Of a DNA stretch of 64,000 bases, positions 50,814-61,265 are shown one piece after another. A model generated the notes under the pieces. The model had not been told where the DNA came from. It saw only the letters and a list, made by a program, of their open reading frames with translations, and made no database searches. The stretch's first letter is position 1; every line of letters begins with the position of its first letter. The position numbers were made by a program, and so were the translations under genes. This stretch comes from Natronoarchaeum rubrum (GTDB lineage: Archaea > Halobacteriota > Halobacteria > Halobacteriales > Natronoarchaeaceae): the NCBI RefSeq assembly GCF_024494695.1, contig NZ_JANHDP010000004.1, positions 434,001 through 498,000 of the forward strand, in the 5' to 3' direction.

Positions 50814-51155
50814 TCACGCGCTCAGCGCCAGCACCTCGACGAGCGAGCTTCCGACCATCAGCCCGCCGCCGAACCCGCCGACCCGCGCCATGGCACGCCG
50901 CGATTTCGCCTCTGTCCAGTCGGAGTTCGTGTTCATGTGCTCCTGCATCGCTTCGACGCCGCTGCCGGCCATCACCGATCCCGACCAGCCCAGCAGGCCG
51001 ACGCCGAACGCGAGCGCCCCGACGCCGAAGGCGATCTCGACGGCGCGCAACCCCGTCCGCCCGGTGGCGATCAGCGCAGGAATCCCGAGGACGCCGACGA
51101 GCACGCCGACCGCGAGACCGCCCCCGACCAGCCGGAGGCGCCGAGCGGCGCTCAT
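50814..51155 (-). CDS. Small membrane protein after the ABC operon
   Basis: A 113-residue protein with three hydrophobic Gly-rich segments (GGGLAVGVLVGVLGIPALIATG, AFGVGALAFGVGLLGW and VGGFGGGLMVGSSLVEVLAL). Its start overlaps the stop of the permease gene by one base, so it is co-transcribed with the transporter. A role in transport is not shown. Haloarchaeal DUF family. Confidence 0.7.
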   Translation of the reverse strand: MSAARRLRLVGGGLAVGVLVGVLGIPALIATGRTGLRAVEIAFGVGALAFGVGLLGWSGSVMAGSGVEAMQEHMNTNSDWTEAKSRRAMARVGGFGGGLMVGSSLVEVLALSA

Positions 51156-52093
51156 CAGTCGACTGCGTCGCGCATGCGCGGATCGAGCGCGTCGCGCATG
51201 CCGTCGCCCAGCAGGTTAAAGCCCAGCACCGTGATCGCCAGGAACAGCCCCGGGAAGAAGGACATCCACCACTTCCCGGTCTGGAGGCCGTTCTCGACGC
51301 CCTTCGCGAGCATCAGCCCCCAGGAAGGCGTCCCGGCCTGCGCGCCGAACCCGAGGAACGACAGGGCGGCGATGTCGATGATCGCCAGCCCGAAGTTCAG
51401 CGTCGACTGGACGGTGATCGGCGCGAGCGTGTTCGGCAGGACGTGCCTGACGAGCACGCGCGGGTCGGTCGCGCCGATCGCGACGGTGGCGTCGACGTAC
51501 TCGTCCTCGAGCACTTTCAGCGCGGCGCCCCGGACGACGCGGGCGAACCGCGGGGTGTACACCAGGATCAGCGCGATCACCGCCTTCCAGAGGCCCGCGC
51601 CGAAGATCGCGACTAGCGCGAGCGCCAGCAGCAGCGACGGGAACGCCAGCAGCACGTCCATCGTACGCATGATGACGTTGTCCGTGATATCGCCGTAGTA
51701 CGCCGCGATGATCCCCAGTCCGACGCCGGCGGCCGTCGAGATGCCGACGGTGATCGAGCCGAACTTCAGGGCGATCCAGGCGCCGTACAGGGTTCGCTTG
51801 TAGATGTCCCGCGCCGAGGCGTCCGTGCCGAACAGGCCGGTGGCGTCGGCCGCGCCGGTCCAGACCGGCGGCGCCCGGTCGGCGATCGTCCCGCCGAGCC
51901 GGGAGCTGCGGAGCACGCTCACGTCGTAGGACAGCCGCGCGTACAGGCCGACGAACAGCATCCCGAAGATGATCGCCAGGCCGACGAGCGCGAGCCGGTT
52001 CGACAGCAGCTCCGAGAGGAACGGCGAGTTGCGCAGTCGGTCGAGGAAGCTTCGCGACTCGGTCGCCGTGGTGGTTTCTGATTCGACGCTCAT
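51155..52093 (-). CDS. Peptide/nickel-type ABC permease (DppC family)
   Basis: A 312-residue inner permease with about six membrane segments. The EAA-like motif region VRGAALKVLEDEYVDATVAIGATDPRVLVRHVLPN contacts the ATPase. An N-terminal OppC-type segment precedes it. It overlaps the DppB gene by four bases (ATGA). It forms a heterodimer with the DppB-type permease in a type 5 substrate-binding importer. Confidence 0.92.
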   Translation of the reverse strand: MSVESETTTATESRSFLDRLRNSPFLSELLSNRLALVGLAIIFGMLFVGLYARLSYDVSVLRSSRLGGTIADRAPPVWTGAADATGLFGTDASARDIYKRTLYGAWIALKFGSITVGISTAAGVGLGIIAAYYGDITDNVIMRTMDVLLAFPSLLLALALVAIFGAGLWKAVIALILVYTPRFARVVRGAALKVLEDEYVDATVAIGATDPRVLVRHVLPNTLAPITVQSTLNFGLAIIDIAALSFLGFGAQAGTPSWGLMLAKGVENGLQTGKWWMSFFPGLFLAITVLGFNLLGDGMRDALDPRMRDAVD

Positions 52094-53133
52094 TGCTGGA
52101 TGCGGGGGTCGAGGTAGCTGTAGGTGATGTCGACGCCGAGATTAACGAGCGTAAAGAGCAGCGCGAACGTCAGCACGATCCCCTGAACGACGGGGTAGTC
52201 CGAGTCGCTGATCGCCTCGACGAGCGTCGTCCCGACGCCGCCGATGCCGAACACGGTCTCGGTCAGCACCGCGCCGCCCAGCAGCGTGCCGAACTGGATG
52301 CCGATGACGGTGATAACGGGGATGAAGGCGTTCCGAAACCCGTGTTTCAGCACCGTGATCTTCGCGCCCTGACCTTTCGCGCGAGCGGTCCGGATGTAGT
52401 CCTGCCTGACGACTTCGAGCATCGAGGAGCGCATCATCCGGGAGATCAGCGCCATCGAGTAGACGCCGATGGTCATCGCGGGCAAGAACAGGTGCTGGAC
52501 GGCCGAGAACCACGCGTCGGGGCGCCCGAGCAACAGCGTGTCGACGGTGACCATCCCCGTCAGCGGCAGTTCGCGGCCGAACAGCACCCAGTGATCGTCG
52601 AGGAAGATCGTCGAGCCGATCCGCCCCGCCGCCGGGAAGATGCCCAGATACGCCGAGAAAAACAGGATCAGCAGCGGGCCGGACCAGTAGATCGGGACGG
52701 AGATGCCGGTGAGCGCGCCGACTCGGGTGACGTGGTCCGTCAGCGAGTCCTGCTTGACCGCCGAGACGATCCCGAGCGGGATGCCCAGCGCGATACCGAT
52801 CGCCTGGCCGTACAGCGCCAGTTCGACGGTGACGGGCAGGCGCGTCTTGATCACCTGGCTGACGGGGTTCCCGCGGGACACCTGGTAGGAGTCGCCGAAC
52901 TCGAACTGCGCGGCGTCGACCAGGAATCGGCCGTACTGGACGTACAGCGGGTCGTTCAGCCCCAGGCTCTCCCTGACCGCCTCGACCTGCGACGGCGGCG
53001 CGCGCTGGCCGACGATGAGGCGGGCTGGATCGCCCGGCGCGAGGTGGAGGATGGCGAACACGAGCGACGCCACTCCGAACAGTACCGGAACGAGCAACAG
53101 CAGCCGTTTGAGGATGAAGCGCTTCGAAACCAT
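52090..53133 (-). CDS. Peptide/nickel-type ABC permease (DppB family)
   Basis: A 347-residue permease with six membrane segments. Marks are the N-terminal FILKRLLLLVPVLFGVASLVFAILHLAPGDPA and the EAA segment LEVVRQDYIRTARAKGQGAKITVLKHGFRNAFIPV. It lies 33 bases after the binding protein gene and partners the DppC-type protein. Confidence 0.92.
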   Translation of the reverse strand: MVSKRFILKRLLLLVPVLFGVASLVFAILHLAPGDPARLIVGQRAPPSQVEAVRESLGLNDPLYVQYGRFLVDAAQFEFGDSYQVSRGNPVSQVIKTRLPVTVELALYGQAIGIALGIPLGIVSAVKQDSLTDHVTRVGALTGISVPIYWSGPLLILFFSAYLGIFPAAGRIGSTIFLDDHWVLFGRELPLTGMVTVDTLLLGRPDAWFSAVQHLFLPAMTIGVYSMALISRMMRSSMLEVVRQDYIRTARAKGQGAKITVLKHGFRNAFIPVITVIGIQFGTLLGGAVLTETVFGIGGVGTTLVEAISDSDYPVVQGIVLTFALLFTLVNLGVDITYSYLDPRIQQ

Positions 53134-53166
53134 GAGTGAGTCGCGGGGAGTGGCCCCTCGCGGGGG

Positions 53167-54834
53167 TCAGTTCAGCGACACCATTTCGAGGTACGGACCG
53201 CCGACCGAGCTGACCGTGTAGGAGTCCTCGTCGACGGCCTCGTTGACCGCGCGCAGCGTCTGGGCGTAGTCGATGAACACCCACGGCGCCTCGTCGTGGG
53301 CGAGCTGGCTAGCCTCCTCGTAGAGGCTCTGTCGGGTCGCCTCGTCGTAGGACGCCTGGGCCTCCCGGACGGTCTGCATGTACTCGTTGTTCGCCCACGC
53401 CGCCGCGTTGAGCGGGCTGTACCCCTCGGTGTCGAAGCTGACCCAGTCCTGGCCCTCCGGCACCTGTTCGAGGTCGACCTTCGGGTCGAGCAGGACGTAC
53501 ATGAAGTTGTCCGGGTCGGCGTTGTCGGTGTACCAGCCGAGGAAGCACGCGTCGTGGCGGCCCGCGTCGGTGTAGTCAAGGTACGACCCGAAATCCGAGA
53601 ACTGGTTGATCTCGACCGACATCCCGATGTCCTCCAGGTCCGACCGGACCTGATTGGCCGTGTCGACCGGGCTCGGGTTGTACCCCCGCGGGTTCGAGAA
53701 CGTCGCGAGCTCGAAACTGAGCCCCGTCGCGCCAGCTTCTTCCAGCAGCGTCTGAGCCTGCTGTTTGTCCTGCGGGTAGGGTTCGAGGCTATCGTTGTGC
53801 CCCATCACGTCCGGCGGCAGGGGCTGGGTCGCCTGCTCGGCGAACCCCTGGTAGATGTCGTTGACGATCGCCTCGGTGTTGACCGCGAGACTGACCGCGC
53901 GCCGGACCTGCCTGTTGCGGAACGCCTCGACGCGCTCCATGTTGAACGCCATGTAGCCGACGTTGATCCCGTTCTTCGACAGCAGCGACGCCGAGCCGGA
54001 GTTCTGGACCTGCTGGGACGACTGCGAGTCGAGGTTGTCGGTGATGTGGGCGTCGCCGTTGATCACCTCCTGGACGCGCGAGGAGTTCTGGCCGACCGTC
54101 GTGAACACGACCTCGTCGACGTTCGGACCGTCACCCCAGTAGTCGTCGTACGCGCTCAGGCGAACCCGCTCGTTGCCGTTGTCGAGTTCCTCGAACGTGA
54201 ACGCTCCCGTTCCCTTCGGATCGGTGCCCAGTTCGACCTGACTCTCCGGATCGGCGCCGAGATTTTCGATCTGGGCCTGCGAGAGGATCGCGGCCGCGAA
54301 CATCGCCAGGTTCCGCAGGAACGGCGCGTACTGCTGGACGAGTTCGATCGAGAGCTCGTAGTCCGAGCTCGCGTCGACGCTGTCGACCCAGTTGCCGAAG
54401 GTGAAGGCGCCGTACCCCGAGCGGTTCTCGCCGAGGTAGTAGTCGTACTCCTCGTCGATGAACCGCCGGATCGTCGCCCGCGCGTCTTCGGCGGTCAGCT
54501 CCTCGCCGTTGTGGAACTGGACGCCTTCTCTGAGCGTGAGCGTCGCCGTCGTCCCTTCGAGGGAGTACTCCGTCGCGAGCCCCTCCGTCAGCTGTCCCCC
54601 GCTCCCGGGCTCGAACTGTATCAACTGGTCGTAGATCTGGTTGGTCACCTTCGCGACCTCGCCGCTGGTCGTCTGCTGGGGGTCGTAGTTCTCGGGGTGA
54701 TCGCCGCGCGCGTACACGAGCGATCCGCTGCCGTCGCCGCCGCCCCCGTCGAGGCAGCCCGCCGTCGCCGTCGTCGCTACGGCTGCGCCCCCCGCCGCTT
54801 TCAGGAAATCCCGCCGGCTTGCATCGTGCGACAT
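53167..54834 (-). CDS. ABC transporter substrate-binding lipoprotein (SBP family 5)
   Basis: A 555-residue exported protein. Twin-arginine signal (SRRDFLKAAGGAAVATTATAGC) with lipobox Cys22 and a Gly/Asp-rich linker, then a full family-5 binding domain (VYARGDHPENYDPQQTTSG, LREGVQFHNGEELTAEDA). It delivers peptides, nickel or other solutes to the permeases. A minus-strand TATA (forward ATTATTAAA at 54855-54863) lies 21-29 bases upstream, so it can be expressed independently of the ATPase gene. Confidence 0.93.
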   Translation of the reverse strand: MSHDASRRDFLKAAGGAAVATTATAGCLDGGGGDGSGSLVYARGDHPENYDPQQTTSGEVAKVTNQIYDQLIQFEPGSGGQLTEGLATEYSLEGTTATLTLREGVQFHNGEELTAEDARATIRRFIDEEYDYYLGENRSGYGAFTFGNWVDSVDASSDYELSIELVQQYAPFLRNLAMFAAAILSQAQIENLGADPESQVELGTDPKGTGAFTFEELDNGNERVRLSAYDDYWGDGPNVDEVVFTTVGQNSSRVQEVINGDAHITDNLDSQSSQQVQNSGSASLLSKNGINVGYMAFNMERVEAFRNRQVRRAVSLAVNTEAIVNDIYQGFAEQATQPLPPDVMGHNDSLEPYPQDKQQAQTLLEEAGATGLSFELATFSNPRGYNPSPVDTANQVRSDLEDIGMSVEINQFSDFGSYLDYTDAGRHDACFLGWYTDNADPDNFMYVLLDPKVDLEQVPEGQDWVSFDTEGYSPLNAAAWANNEYMQTVREAQASYDEATRQSLYEEASQLAHDEAPWVFIDYAQTLRAVNEAVDEDSYTVSSVGGPYLEMVSLN

Positions 54835-54919
54835 ATGTAACTATAATTCATGCTATTATTAAATGCGAGGGGTGGCGATCGACGAGAAACGGACTGGACG
54901 GAACGGCCGACGGAACCGG

Positions 54920-57388
54920 TCAGCCGTCGTCGACTAAGTGGCAGGCCGCGCCGTGGGCTCCCTCGCCGCGGACCGGCTCCTCGCGCTCGCAGGGCGTCTC
55001 GAACCGCTCGCGGAGCAGTTCCGCCGCGGCGTCGCGGTCGCCGTCGACGAGGTGGCCGGCCGCTCGCCTGACGACTTCGCCGACCTCGCCGGTCGGGCGC
55101 TCGTCGAACTCGCGATCGAGCAGCCGCCCGACCAGCACATCGCGGTCGGCGCCGCCGTCCGTCGCGGTTTCGATCGTCTCGGCCTCGGCGTCGGCGCTCG
55201 GCCCGCCGCCGCCGTGGATGGCGTCGGCTGAGATCTCGTCGGCCTCGACGCGCTGGCGGAAGTTCATCGCCGCCCGAAACGTCGACTGCTCGACGTCCAG
55301 TCCCTCCGACGGGATCACCTCCGGACAGCGCGTCCGGAAGTTACAGCCCGACGGCGGATCGACGGGGCTCGGAACGTCGCCCTGCAGGATGATCCGGTCG
55401 TCGGTGTCGGCCAGGGGGTCCGGTCGCGGGATCGACGACAGCAGCGCCTTCGTGTAGGGGTGGCGCGGATCGGCGAACAGCTCGGCCGTCGGCGCGGACT
55501 CGACGACCTTCCCGAGGTACATCACCGCGACGCGGTCGCAGATGTGCCGGACGACGCTCAGATCGTGGGCGATAAAGAGGTACGTCAGCCCGAACTCCGA
55601 CTGTAGGTCCTCTAGCAGGTTCAGGATCTGGGCCTGCACGGAGACGTCCAGCGCGCTGACGGGCTCGTCGGCGACGATGAAGTCCGGGTCGACCGCGAGC
55701 GCCCGCGCGATGCCGACGCGCTGGCGCTGCCCGCCGGAGAGCTCGTGGGGGTAGCGCTCGAACTGCCCCCGTTCCAGCCCGACCGCCTCTAACAGTTCGA
55801 GCGCGCGCTCGCGTCGCGCTTGCCGCTGAGACATGTCGCCCGTCTCCTCGGGCAGCCCGTGGATCTTCAGGGGCTCGACGACGGTCTGGCCGACCGTCAT
55901 CCGCGGGTCCAGCGACGACATCGGGTCTTGGAAGATCATCTGGAGGTCCTGCCGCTTCGCCCGGAGGTCGTCGGCGTCGAGCGTCGTCAGGTCCTCGCCG
56001 GCGAACAGGACCCGCCCATCGGTGGGTTCGAGCAGTTGCAGGATCGACCGGCCGGTCGTCGACTTCCCGCAGCCGGACTCGCCGACCAGTCCCAGCGTCT
56101 CGCCCTCGTAGACCTCCAGCGAGACGCCGTCGACCGCCTTGACCGTCTGGGGCTCCGAGGAGAGCCACTTGTCGAGCAGGTCGTCCGCCCGGGAGAAGTA
56201 CTTGCGGAGCCCCTCGACCTCCAGCAGCGGGTCGCCGACGAACGTCTCGGACTCGCCGGAAATCGACGGCGCCTCGACGCCGTACTCGCTCTCGTCGAAC
56301 GACTCCATGACGCACTTGGCGGCGTGATCGACGTCGTCGGGGCCGTGCTGGAGGTAAGGGATCTCGTTCCCGACACACGCCTCGTGGGCCCAGGGACACC
56401 GCGGCGCGAAGTTGCAGCCGTCGGGCATGTCGACGAGGTCCGGGACGTTCCCCTCGATCGGCCGGAGCCGGTCGCTGTCCTCTCGCGGGATCGACTCCAG
56501 CAGCGCGTACGTGTAGGGGTGCGAGGGGTTGTGGAAGATCTCCTCGACCGGCCCCTCCTCGACGATCTCGCCGGCGTACATCACGGCGACCCGATCGCAC
56601 GTCTCGGCGACGACGCCCAGGTCGTGGGTAATAAACAGCACCGACGTGCCCAGATCGGCCTGCAGGTCGTTGATCAGTTCCAGAATCTGGGCCTGGATGG
56701 TCACGTCCAGCGCCGTCGTCGGCTCGTCGGCGATCAGCAGCTGCGGGCGACACGCCAGCGCGATGGCGATCAGCACGCGCTGGCGCATCCCGCCGGAGAA
56801 CTCGTGGGGGTACTCCTCTAAGCGCTCCTCGGGCTCCGGGATGCCGACCGCGTCGAGAATCTCGATCACGTCGTCGACGACCTCCTCGGGAAGATCCCGC
56901 CCCGGGAACACCTCGCGGACGGCGTTGAGCCACGAGTCGCGGCGCTTGGCGCCGTAGCGGTGCAGCTGGAGGCTCTCGGCGACCTGCTCGCCGACGGTCA
57001 TCGCGGGGTTGAGCGACGTCATCGGATCCTGGAAGATCATGCTCATCTCGCCCCCGCGGACGTCCCGCATCGCGGCCTCCGGCGCCCGCGCGAGGTCGAC
57101 CGCGCCGCCCGCGACGAACTCGTCGGCCCGGTTCGGATACTGCTCCGCGAGCCGCTCGGCGAGTTCGGCGTCTCTGAACAGCACCCGGCCGTCGACGATA
57201 TCCCCCGGATCGTCGACCAGCTGCATCGCCGAGAGCGCGGTCACGCTCTTGCCTGACCCGCTCTCGCCGACCAGCCCGACTGTCTCGCCGCGCTCGACCG
57301 TCAGGTCGACGCCGTCGACAGCCTTGACCGCGCCGCGCTCGGTGGTGAACTGCGTCCGCAGGTCGCTGATCGACAGGAGGTCCGTCAC
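54920..57388 (-). CDS. Fused double ABC ATPase (DppD-DppF type)
   Basis: An 822-residue protein with two complete nucleotide-binding domains. The first has Walker [10 protein letters not shown], signature FSGGMRQR and Walker B LLIADEP. The second has [17 protein letters not shown] and FIVADEP. Each is followed by the oligopeptide-type C-terminal Cys motif. Opp/Dpp systems usually use two separate genes; here they are fused. GTG start at 57388; an AT-rich stretch (57408-57418) lies 20-30 bases upstream as TATA. The last 100 residues (about 715-822) are an acidic appendix. Confidence 0.92.
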   Translation of the reverse strand: MTDLLSISDLRTQFTTERGAVKAVDGVDLTVERGETVGLVGESGSGKSVTALSAMQLVDDPGDIVDGRVLFRDAELAERLAEQYPNRADEFVAGGAVDLARAPEAAMRDVRGGEMSMIFQDPMTSLNPAMTVGEQVAESLQLHRYGAKRRDSWLNAVREVFPGRDLPEEVVDDVIEILDAVGIPEPEERLEEYPHEFSGGMRQRVLIAIALACRPQLLIADEPTTALDVTIQAQILELINDLQADLGTSVLFITHDLGVVAETCDRVAVMYAGEIVEEGPVEEIFHNPSHPYTYALLESIPREDSDRLRPIEGNVPDLVDMPDGCNFAPRCPWAHEACVGNEIPYLQHGPDDVDHAAKCVMESFDESEYGVEAPSISGESETFVGDPLLEVEGLRKYFSRADDLLDKWLSSEPQTVKAVDGVSLEVYEGETLGLVGESGCGKSTTGRSILQLLEPTDGRVLFAGEDLTTLDADDLRAKRQDLQMIFQDPMSSLDPRMTVGQTVVEPLKIHGLPEETGDMSQRQARRERALELLEAVGLERGQFERYPHELSGGQRQRVGIARALAVDPDFIVADEPVSALDVSVQAQILNLLEDLQSEFGLTYLFIAHDLSVVRHICDRVAVMYLGKVVESAPTAELFADPRHPYTKALLSSIPRPDPLADTDDRIILQGDVPSPVDPPSGCNFRTRCPEVIPSEGLDVEQSTFRAAMNFRQRVEADEISADAIHGGGGPSADAEAETIETATDGGADRDVLVGRLLDREFDERPTGEVGEVVRRAAGHLVDGDRDAAAELLRERFETPCEREEPVRGEGAHGAACHLVDDG

Positions 57389-57513
57389 TATGTCATTAGG
57401 GATCGTGATAAATAATAACTGTTTGCGTGGTCGGAACTGGTGCGCGGCTTCGGAACCGCACGGCGTTTCGCGCCGCTGAAGCCTTTTTGTCGGATGCCGC
57501 TCCCGATACGCAC

Positions 57514-58029
57514 ATGGGCAGCATCGACGACGCCGACCGCGCGGACGCCGTCGCGAGCCGCGTGCGACCGGTCTGGGATCGGGTGATCGAGGACGCGGCG
57601 GCGACCGCCGAGGCGTACCGCGAGGACGGCTGGGACGCCATCGTCTGCCACCCAGGCGACGTGACCGCGGTGGGGGACGCCGACGTCGAGCGCGCGGACG
57701 CCCGCACCGGGATCGACGTGCTCGTTCCGGACGACGAGTTCGAGCGCGTCGCCGCGGCGGTCGAGGGGACGGGCGCGTTCGACGAGGTCGACGTCTTCCG
57801 GGCCGAGGAGAACGGGATCGTCTTCGTCGTCGCGGCGCTGGAGAACACGACGGCCGAGACGACGATCCTCGTGCCCGCGTACTACGACGTCCGGAGCGCC
57901 GAGAACTTCCTCGCGACGATCGCCCGCGAGGGCGAGCTGCGCCTGCACGTCCGGCCGCTGGACTGCCGGCGTGTGTTCACGTTCGCGCAGGACGACCCGT
58001 CGCCGTTCTTGCCGGCGGACGGAGGCTGA
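57514..58029 (+). CDS. Conserved haloarchaeal protein (DUF7529-like)
   Basis: A 171-residue acidic protein ([21 protein letters not shown]). A helical start is followed by alternating strands ([36 protein letters not shown]). The pattern matches a conserved haloarchaeal DUF family. ATG 57514 is preferred to a longer frame. Divergent from the ABC ATPase. Confidence 0.65.
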   Translation: MGSIDDADRADAVASRVRPVWDRVIEDAAATAEAYREDGWDAIVCHPGDVTAVGDADVERADARTGIDVLVPDDEFERVAAAVEGTGAFDEVDVFRAEENGIVFVVAALENTTAETTILVPAYYDVRSAENFLATIAREGELRLHVRPLDCRRVFTFAQDDPSPFLPADGG

Positions 58030-58164
58030 GTGACGCGGGTTGTCGACCGGTCTCCGCGTGACCGATCGGCTGATCATCCCCAGGTGCCGACGCACTCGTT
58101 GGACTAATCGGCCTTCTTCTGGCTCGTCGTCGGCCTCCTTCGTTGCTTCTCCAACCGTCGGCGT

Positions 58165-58749
58165 TCACCCGTCGTCTCGGCGAAGCAACCGGGCAACTGC
58201 GCCCGCGCCGAGCGCCGCGGCGGCGGCGGCGATGCCGAACCCCGGCGTGCTGTCGCCGCCGCCCCCGCCGCCACCGTCGTCGCCCTGATTGGCTTCCGGG
58301 CCCGCCGGTCCTCCGGCCACCGACCTGATCGGGACGACCCGCAAGTCGAGGAAGACGAAGTCATCCCCGCACGCGCTCGCCTCGTTGACGATGAACGTGG
58401 TGTCCGGTTCCGGTCCCGGATCGCCCGCCTCAGTCAGCACGTCCAGTTCGATGATCGGCGCCGATCCGGTGCGTCGATCCATCAGGAAGCCGGTGTACGC
58501 CTGCGTCTCGTCAGGCGACCACTCCGCTTCCTCGCAGCCGCTGACCGGATCGCCGGTCGCGGACGTCTCCTCGTTGAGTTCGAGCCACTGTCCGGTGTAG
58601 TTGTCGGCGAACTCGTCGACCGACGGAATCACGGCCCCTTTCCGGAGGTCCTGCGCGCTCGCCGTCCCCGCTCCCATCGCTCCGACGCCGGCCGCGGCGG
58701 CAGTTCCCGTGCCGATGCTCCGTAGCAGTGCTCGTCGTGACGTGTCCAT
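58165..58749 (-). CDS. Tat-exported protein with PGF-CTERM-like end
   Basis: A 194-residue secreted protein. The twin-arginine signal is SRRALLRSIGTGTAAAAGVG and ends near TASAQ. A soluble domain with four Cys residues follows, then a Gly-rich linker. The C-terminus has Thr-Pro-Gly-Phe followed by a hydrophobic Ala/Gly stretch and an Arg-Arg-Asp-Asp tail, the PGF-CTERM layout that archaeosortase processes to anchor proteins on the cell surface. Confidence 0.78.
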   Translation of the reverse strand: MDTSRRALLRSIGTGTAAAAGVGAMGAGTASAQDLRKGAVIPSVDEFADNYTGQWLELNEETSATGDPVSGCEEAEWSPDETQAYTGFLMDRRTGSAPIIELDVLTEAGDPGPEPDTTFIVNEASACGDDFVFLDLRVVPIRSVAGGPAGPEANQGDDGGGGGGGDSTPGFGIAAAAAALGAGAVARLLRRDDG

Positions 58750-58848
58750 GATCTCCCCCTGACCGCGTCTTCCCGTTCGGTCGTCACGTGGAAAGGCGTT
58801 CGGAGGCCTCGTTTTGCGTATACTCGCCGGCGGCCCGGATTGGCGCCG

Positions 58849-61116
58849 TCACCTCGCGGTCGCGGCCGGGGCGGACGGGTCCCGAACGACCGCCCCCGCG
58901 GCGGTCGCGCTCTCGGACTCGTCGGTCTCCTGAACGACGTACCGCTGTCCGACCATCGGCTCCAGCAGGCTGTCGACGGGCGCGCGGTCGTCCCGGAGGA
59001 TCGGCACGTCGTCGGTCGGGACCGACCGCTGGTACGACCCGATCTCCTCGGTCAGATCGATGCCGATGTCGCGCCGGCGGTTGCGCTCGCGCAGCTCCGA
59101 CTCGGTGACGGGCGCGTCGTCCTTGGTCGCGATCACCTCGACGTTCTGGACGACGTTCGCGTCGTCGGTCGGGAAGCTGTACCGCTGCGGGAACACCTCG
59201 CCCATCGTCTTGTACTCCGAGCGGTAGAACTGCGAGGCCGGCCCGCTGCGGGCCGAGATCATGTTCGCGTACAGCATCCCGTCCTCGGAGAGCCGATCGG
59301 ACGCCAGCTCCATGAACTCGACCGTCGTCAGCTGGAACGGCACCTTGTCCTGCTTGAACGCGTCCATGACGATCAGGTCGTAGGTGTGGTCGGTCTCCTG
59401 GAGGAACTGGCGCCCGCCGGCGTTGTGCACGTTTATCTCGCCGGACTCGCGGTACTCGTCGAGCCCGAAGTACCGGTCGGCGGCGTCGATCACCTTCGGA
59501 TCGATCTCCGCGACGTCGACGGTCGCGTTGTACTCCTCGGCGAAGCGTTTGGGCCCGGTGAACCCGCCACCACCGACGAACAGCACCCGGTCGATCTCGT
59601 CGGGATCGTCGGCGAGCAGGTACGGCATGTGGAAGTAGCGCGTGTACTCGAAGACGTGACGGTTCGGGTCGTCGAGGTCCATCGCGCTGTGGCGCTTCCC
59701 GTCGAGATACAGCGTCCGAGTGTCGCCTCGATCGACGACCTCCAGTTCCTGGTACGGCGTCTGGGTCTGATGGACGACCTCCCCGTGGATCGAGTAGCCC
59801 AGCGACGGCGCCGCGACGGAGCTGACGAGCAACAGCGCGACGGCGACGGACATGACGGTCGGGCGTCGCTCGGGCGCGGGCGCGGACACGACGATTCGGA
59901 CGGCGGTGGCGAGCAGCGCGACGCCGAACAACAGCCCGATGCCCTCGACCGACAGCGACGGGATCAGGACGTACGTCGCCGCGAACGCGCCGACGATGCT
60001 GCCCACGGTGCTGACGGCGTACACGTGGCCCGACGCCGCGCCCGTCCCCTCGACCGTCGACAGCTCCGCGCCGTAGGGGTTGACGGCGCCCAGCAGATAC
60101 GTCGGCGGCCCGAACAGCAGCACGATCGCGGGTATCGACGCGAAGCGGGCCGACAGCGGAAGCGCCGTCGTCGCGCCCAGCAGCGGCTCGCGAGCGAAGA
60201 TCAGGACGGCGACGTACGCCGTCGCGCCCAGCAGCAACCGAGCCAGGCGCGCGTCGGTCGCGCGCTCGGCGGCGCGCTTCCCGCCGACGTGGTAGCCCAG
60301 ACTCAGCGCCGCCATCGAGACGCCGATGATGCTGCCCCAGGTGAAGATGCTGCTCCCGAACTGCGTTCCGACGACGCGGCCCGCGAGGATCTCCAGCCCC
60401 ATTCCGACGAGCCCGGAGACGAACACCGCCAGTTCCGCGTCGGTCGGCCCTCGCAGGACCGGCCGTGACGCCCTCGTCGACCAGTCGCGGCCCGAGCCCC
60501 ACAGTTTCCACGACAGTGTCGGTCGCCCCAGACGCAGCGCGCCGCCGACGAGGACGCCGGCGAACGCCAGAGCGATCCGCTCGACGCTCAGGGCGGGCAC
60601 GAGCAGGAACGTCGTCCCGAACGCGCCCGCGATGCTGCCGATCGTACCGAGCGCGTACACGTGGCCCGACGCCGCACCGACGCCGTCTTTCCGGGTCAAC
60701 TCCGCGGCGTAGGGACTGACGAACCCGAGCAGGTACGTCGGGACGCCGAACAGCAGCGTCACCGCCGGCAGCGACTCGAAGCGGGTGGGCAGCGGAGCGT
60801 TCGCCGTCGCCGCCAGCATCGGCTCGTGCGCGAACGCCAGCGCGCCGGCGTACGCCGCCGCGGCGAGCAGCAGCCAGGACAATCGTCCGAGGCTCGCGCG
60901 CTCGGCGGCGCGCTTCCCGCCGACGTGGTAGCCCAGACTCAGCGCCGCCAGTGAGACGGCGATCACGGTCCCCCAGGTGTAGATGCTGCTCCCGTACTCG
61001 GGCGCGACGATCCGGCCGCCCAGGATCTCCAGTCCCATGCTGACGACGCCGGAGACGAACACCGCAATCTCCGGTTTCGCCGGTCGGCGCAGCACGCTTC
61101 CCGCCTGTGTGGCCAT
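58849..61116 (-). CDS. Spermidine-synthase-like protein with duplicated membrane domain
   Basis: A 755-residue protein from ATG 61116. Two homologous membrane modules (about residues 12-200 and 225-415), each with the pattern FVSGVVSMGLEILGGRIVAPEYGSS then SLGYHVGGKRAAERA then GAASGHVYALGTIGSI, precede a C-terminal spermidine-synthase-like methyltransferase-fold domain (VLFVGGGGFTGPKRFAEEY, then DLIVMDAFKQD). The two modules share a 57-base identical stretch in DNA. Fused multi-span/aminopropyltransferase-like proteins exist in haloarchaea; the reaction is unknown. Confidence 0.85.
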   Translation of the reverse strand: MATQAGSVLRRPAKPEIAVFVSGVVSMGLEILGGRIVAPEYGSSIYTWGTVIAVSLAALSLGYHVGGKRAAERASLGRLSWLLLAAAAYAGALAFAHEPMLAATANAPLPTRFESLPAVTLLFGVPTYLLGFVSPYAAELTRKDGVGAASGHVYALGTIGSIAGAFGTTFLLVPALSVERIALAFAGVLVGGALRLGRPTLSWKLWGSGRDWSTRASRPVLRGPTDAELAVFVSGLVGMGLEILAGRVVGTQFGSSIFTWGSIIGVSMAALSLGYHVGGKRAAERATDARLARLLLGATAYVAVLIFAREPLLGATTALPLSARFASIPAIVLLFGPPTYLLGAVNPYGAELSTVEGTGAASGHVYAVSTVGSIVGAFAATYVLIPSLSVEGIGLLFGVALLATAVRIVVSAPAPERRPTVMSVAVALLLVSSVAAPSLGYSIHGEVVHQTQTPYQELEVVDRGDTRTLYLDGKRHSAMDLDDPNRHVFEYTRYFHMPYLLADDPDEIDRVLFVGGGGFTGPKRFAEEYNATVDVAEIDPKVIDAADRYFGLDEYRESGEINVHNAGGRQFLQETDHTYDLIVMDAFKQDKVPFQLTTVEFMELASDRLSEDGMLYANMISARSGPASQFYRSEYKTMGEVFPQRYSFPTDDANVVQNVEVIATKDDAPVTESELRERNRRRDIGIDLTEEIGSYQRSVPTDDVPILRDDRAPVDSLLEPMVGQRYVVQETDESESATAAGAVVRDPSAPAATAR
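60258..60314. repeat. Direct DNA repeat within the synthase gene (copy 1)
   Basis: These 57 bases are identical to 60894-60950, 636 bases away. They code the same piece of each membrane module (SLGYHVGGKRAAERA). With halophile codon choice, this identity suggests recent duplication or ongoing gene conversion. Confidence 0.8.
60894..60950. repeat. Direct DNA repeat within the synthase gene (copy 2)
   Basis: This is the partner of 60258-60314, identical over 57 bases and in the same reading frame. Confidence 0.8.
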
Positions 61117-61265
61117 CTGTCTCCCCGTAGGGCGAGTACGCATTAAGGACTGGCGGGGCCGCCGGCGCGAAGTCGCTCTGACTCTGCTTGTTACTCGGTA
61201 ACGCGCATCTAATCGGACAGCACCCAAAAAGAACTTCAACCCGCGTAATGACATCTAATTATACG

